From contig JAFVSI010000019.1 in the NCBI GenBank assembly GCA_017503865.1, forward strand, positions 28,089-92,088: DNA of 64,000 bases, given 5' to 3'. Shown here in pieces: positions 62,250-64,000 of the stretch. The DNA is from Clostridia bacterium (GTDB taxonomy: Bacteria > Bacillota > Clostridia > Oscillospirales > CAG-272). The position numbers and the translations under genes were made by a program. The stretch's first letter is position 1. Each line of letters starts with the position of its first letter. The notes under the pieces are model-generated. The model was given only the letters and a program-made list of their open reading frames with translations. It ran no database searches and was not told the DNA's origin.

Positions 62250-63821
62250 ATGATGGACAAGGATACTTATACTAATAACAACTCTCAAAATAATGACTTT
62301 TTAAACGAAAAAATGACCGATGATGAGGTGGTTATAGATGCTAACGATATTGAGAACTGCGAAGAAGGCTCACAGAAAATGCAAGAGGAGCTTTCGAGCG
62401 AAGAAAAGACAGTTGATGCAGAAAAAGAGAATACTTTTATCAAAGAAGAAGGTACTCAGAGAGAAGGGCAGGACGGTAGTCAAGCGTTTTCGCAGCGTGA
62501 TCTGACGGGTGACTCTGCCGAATACGTGTGGAGCAGCGGTACTTCGTCGACCTCGCACAATGCTTTCGAGGGAAGATGGTCTCCCGACACGAGAAATAAT
62601 GGCGGCTATTCTTCTCCCTATGGAAGTTATCCGTCAAGTGTTGATGAGCCAAAGGCAAAAAGAGACGCAAAAAAGGCTTGGATAGTGGCACTTATTTCTC
62701 TTTGTGCTGTTCTTTCTGTAGCGGTGGGTGTTCTCGGAGCGATTCTCTTGAGCTCGCTTCATACAGAGACGCCCGTAGGTATCGGAAACGATGATATAAT
62801 TAAAGACGAAACGATAAATATGACAAAGAACGATTCGTCAATAGACGTAGAAATAATCGAGGGAAGTACGGGGTATAACGACCTTACAAGAATAGAGGTC
62901 ATAAAGCTTGTTGCCGATTCGGTGGTCGAGATAACGACCTCAAAGGTGCAGACTAATTCCTTCTTCGGCGGAAACTACGTCACAAGCGGTGCGGGAAGCG
63001 GTGTTGTTATCGCACAGAGCGAGCAGTATGCCTTCATCGTTACTAATTATCACGTTGTCGAAGGGGCTACAAAGGTTCAGATAACTCTTACCGACAAAAC
63101 GGTGCTTGATGCGGAATATCTTGACGGAGATGCCGCAAGCGATATAGCTATGCTCCGCGTTGAGACAGATAAGAGCTTTCCTAAGATAGTGTGCGGCTCA
63201 AGTGACGAGCTGAACGTAGGTGCTGACGTTATAGCAATTGGAAATCCTCTCGGCAGTCTCGGGGGAACGGTCACGGAGGGAATAGTTAGTGCTATTGACC
63301 GTGAGATAGCCATTGAGGGAACGAAAATGAATCTCATACAGATAAGTGCGGCAGTAAATCCCGGTAACTCTGGCGGCGGACTTTTCAATATGGCGGGTGA
63401 GCTTGTTGGAATAGTAAATGCCAAGCATTCTGCCGAGGGTATTGAGGGACTTGGTTTTGCGATACCTATCGACAGCGTTTACGATATGCTTATCGAGATA
63501 ATCGAGACTCGGTACATTCACGGCAGACCTACGCTCGGGATTGAGGCTGAATACGTTTCAGATACCTTTGACGCATATAGAAAATACGGAGTAGGCGTTA
63601 CGGGAGTTTTCGTTACAAGCTCAAACAACGATGCCCTTATGCCTAAGGACCTTATCCGTTCGATAAACGGTCAGCTCGTGACCGACGCGTCAAGCTACGC
63701 AGCAGCTATGAGTGAGCTTGAGATCGGTGAAAAGGTAAAAATCGAGGTTTATAGAAACCGATACCTTACCGAAGTTGAGGTGGAAGTAACCGAATATGTC
63801 CCCGCAGGAATTTTCGGGTAA
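62250..63821 (+). CDS. HtrA/DegP-type membrane serine protease
   Basis: Surface protease for misfolded exported proteins, about 523 residues. An acidic cytoplasmic head (about 1-140, rich in D, E and N) and one membrane helix (about 145-170) precede a trypsin-like domain. Its triad is H in TNYHVVEGA, D in SDIAMLRVE and S in NPGNSGGGLFN. A C-terminal PDZ domain (about 425-515) includes VFVTSSNNDAL and DLIRSINGQLV. I chose ATG 62250 (or 62253) because AAGGGGGTG lies just upstream; the longer frame of 54 more codons lacks any such site. It is divergent from addB and ends in a terminator. Confidence 0.94.
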   Translation: MMDKDTYTNNNSQNNDFLNEKMTDDEVVIDANDIENCEEGSQKMQEELSSEEKTVDAEKENTFIKEEGTQREGQDGSQAFSQRDLTGDSAEYVWSSGTSSTSHNAFEGRWSPDTRNNGGYSSPYGSYPSSVDEPKAKRDAKKAWIVALISLCAVLSVAVGVLGAILLSSLHTETPVGIGNDDIIKDETINMTKNDSSIDVEIIEGSTGYNDLTRIEVIKLVADSVVEITTSKVQTNSFFGGNYVTSGAGSGVVIAQSEQYAFIVTNYHVVEGATKVQITLTDKTVLDAEYLDGDAASDIAMLRVETDKSFPKIVCGSSDELNVGADVIAIGNPLGSLGGTVTEGIVSAIDREIAIEGTKMNLIQISAAVNPGNSGGGLFNMAGELVGIVNAKHSAEGIEGLGFAIPIDSVYDMLIEIIETRYIHGRPTLGIEAEYVSDTFDAYRKYGVGVTGVFVTSSNNDALMPKDLIRSINGQLVTDASSYAAAMSELEIGEKVKIEVYRNRYLTEVEVEVTEYVPAGIFG

Positions 63822-63826
63822 AAAAG

Positions 63827-63860
63827 AAAGCAGGTCAAGAAATGTTCTTGACCTGCTTTT
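63827..63860 (+). terminator. Terminator of the HtrA gene
   Basis: Perfect 15-base arms (AAAGCAGGTCAAGAA and complement) with an ATG loop, then TTTT. Confidence 0.92.
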
Positions 63861-63870
63861 GTATTGTCTT

Positions 63871-64000
63871 AACAACCACCAGCAGTGCTGGTGGCACCAA
63901 AAAGCTTTAGCTATGCGGAGAAAAAATACCTCCTTTGATGTATAATAAAGTTGGTCTGCCAACCAAACAATAAAAACATCAAAGGAGGATCAAGTCGTGA
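63871..64000 (+). mobile_element. Probable left end of an IS200/IS605-type element (cut by the window)
   Basis: A perfect 9-base inverted repeat around one base (CCACCAGCA-G-TGCTGGTGG, 63876-63894) resembles the subterminal hairpin of IS200-type elements. Downstream, CCTCCTTTGATGT (63929-63941) and ACATCAAAGGAGG (63976-63988) form a perfect 13-base pair of arms that covers the AAAGGAGG ribosome-binding site. A small GTTGG-TCTG-CCAAC stem lies inside. A GTG at 63997-63999, 8 bases after that site, would start the gene, but the window ends there. Masking of the transposase ribosome-binding site is a known trait of IS200. The transposase itself is not visible. Confidence 0.6.

Overview
The window reads as chromosome of an anaerobic, Gram-positive, Clostridia-like bacterium (Bacillota). 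The support is a monoderm division and cell-wall cluster with a PASTA-type transpeptidase, together with ClpC, HPr kinase, RqcH, AddAB, rubrerythrin, pyruvate phosphate dikinase and a homologue of the spore-cortex enzyme SleC. Promoters are of the sigma-A type, most with exact 17-base spacers. Species and family cannot be named from the sequence alone. There are no tRNA or rRNA genes, no prophage and no CRISPR array. Coding density is high, and the only gap over 300 bases is the 473-base mraZ leader.

Layout. 1-9400: GTP-type PEP carboxykinase, a FtsX-type ABC exporter, a collagen-like lipoprotein, a DUF5685/DnaJ/membrane-protein operon and a GNAT acetyltransferase. 9450-24570: rubrerythrin, then the division and murein cluster mraZ-rsmH-ftsL-like-PBP-murE-murF-mraY-ftsW-murG-divIB-ftsZ, closed by a DUF554 membrane protein; murD and ftsA are missing from their usual places. 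24570-30250: GH2 beta-galactosidase and pyruvate phosphate dikinase, both on the minus strand. 30250-41270: pth, mfd, a PrsA-like lipoprotein, alaS, a NagD-type phosphatase and rqcH. 41310-49940: hprK, a second foldase-like lipoprotein, an anchored protein of unknown function, a P2-type cation ATPase behind a yybP-ykoY (manganese) riboswitch, a DEDDh exonuclease and thiI. 50060-54960: a SleC-like set split over separate genes, then clpC. 54990-62056: addB-addA. 62250-64000: an HtrA protease, then what looks like the left end of an IS200/IS605-type element running off the window.

How the parts work together. The central cluster makes lipid II (MurE, MurF, MraY, MurG) and uses it at the septum (FtsW with the class B PBP, FtsL-like, DivIB, FtsZ), with MraZ as the likely autoregulator. 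PEPCK, PPDK and HprK belong to carbon control around PEP and pyruvate. Mfd, AddAB and the exonuclease serve DNA repair. RqcH, Pth, AlaRS and ClpC form a translation and proteostasis group.

The most notable observations are regulatory. The ftsW ribosome-binding site and start codon lie inside a 24-base-pair imperfect stem; the murE start codon lies in a 15-base-pair stem; and the ATPase leader is a complete promoter, Mn aptamer and terminator switch whose P1 strand is shared with the terminator. Also notable are tandem 10-base-period MraZ boxes, a SleC homologue broken into two genes, and an IS200-like leader whose ribosome-binding site is masked by a perfect 13-base inverted repeat.
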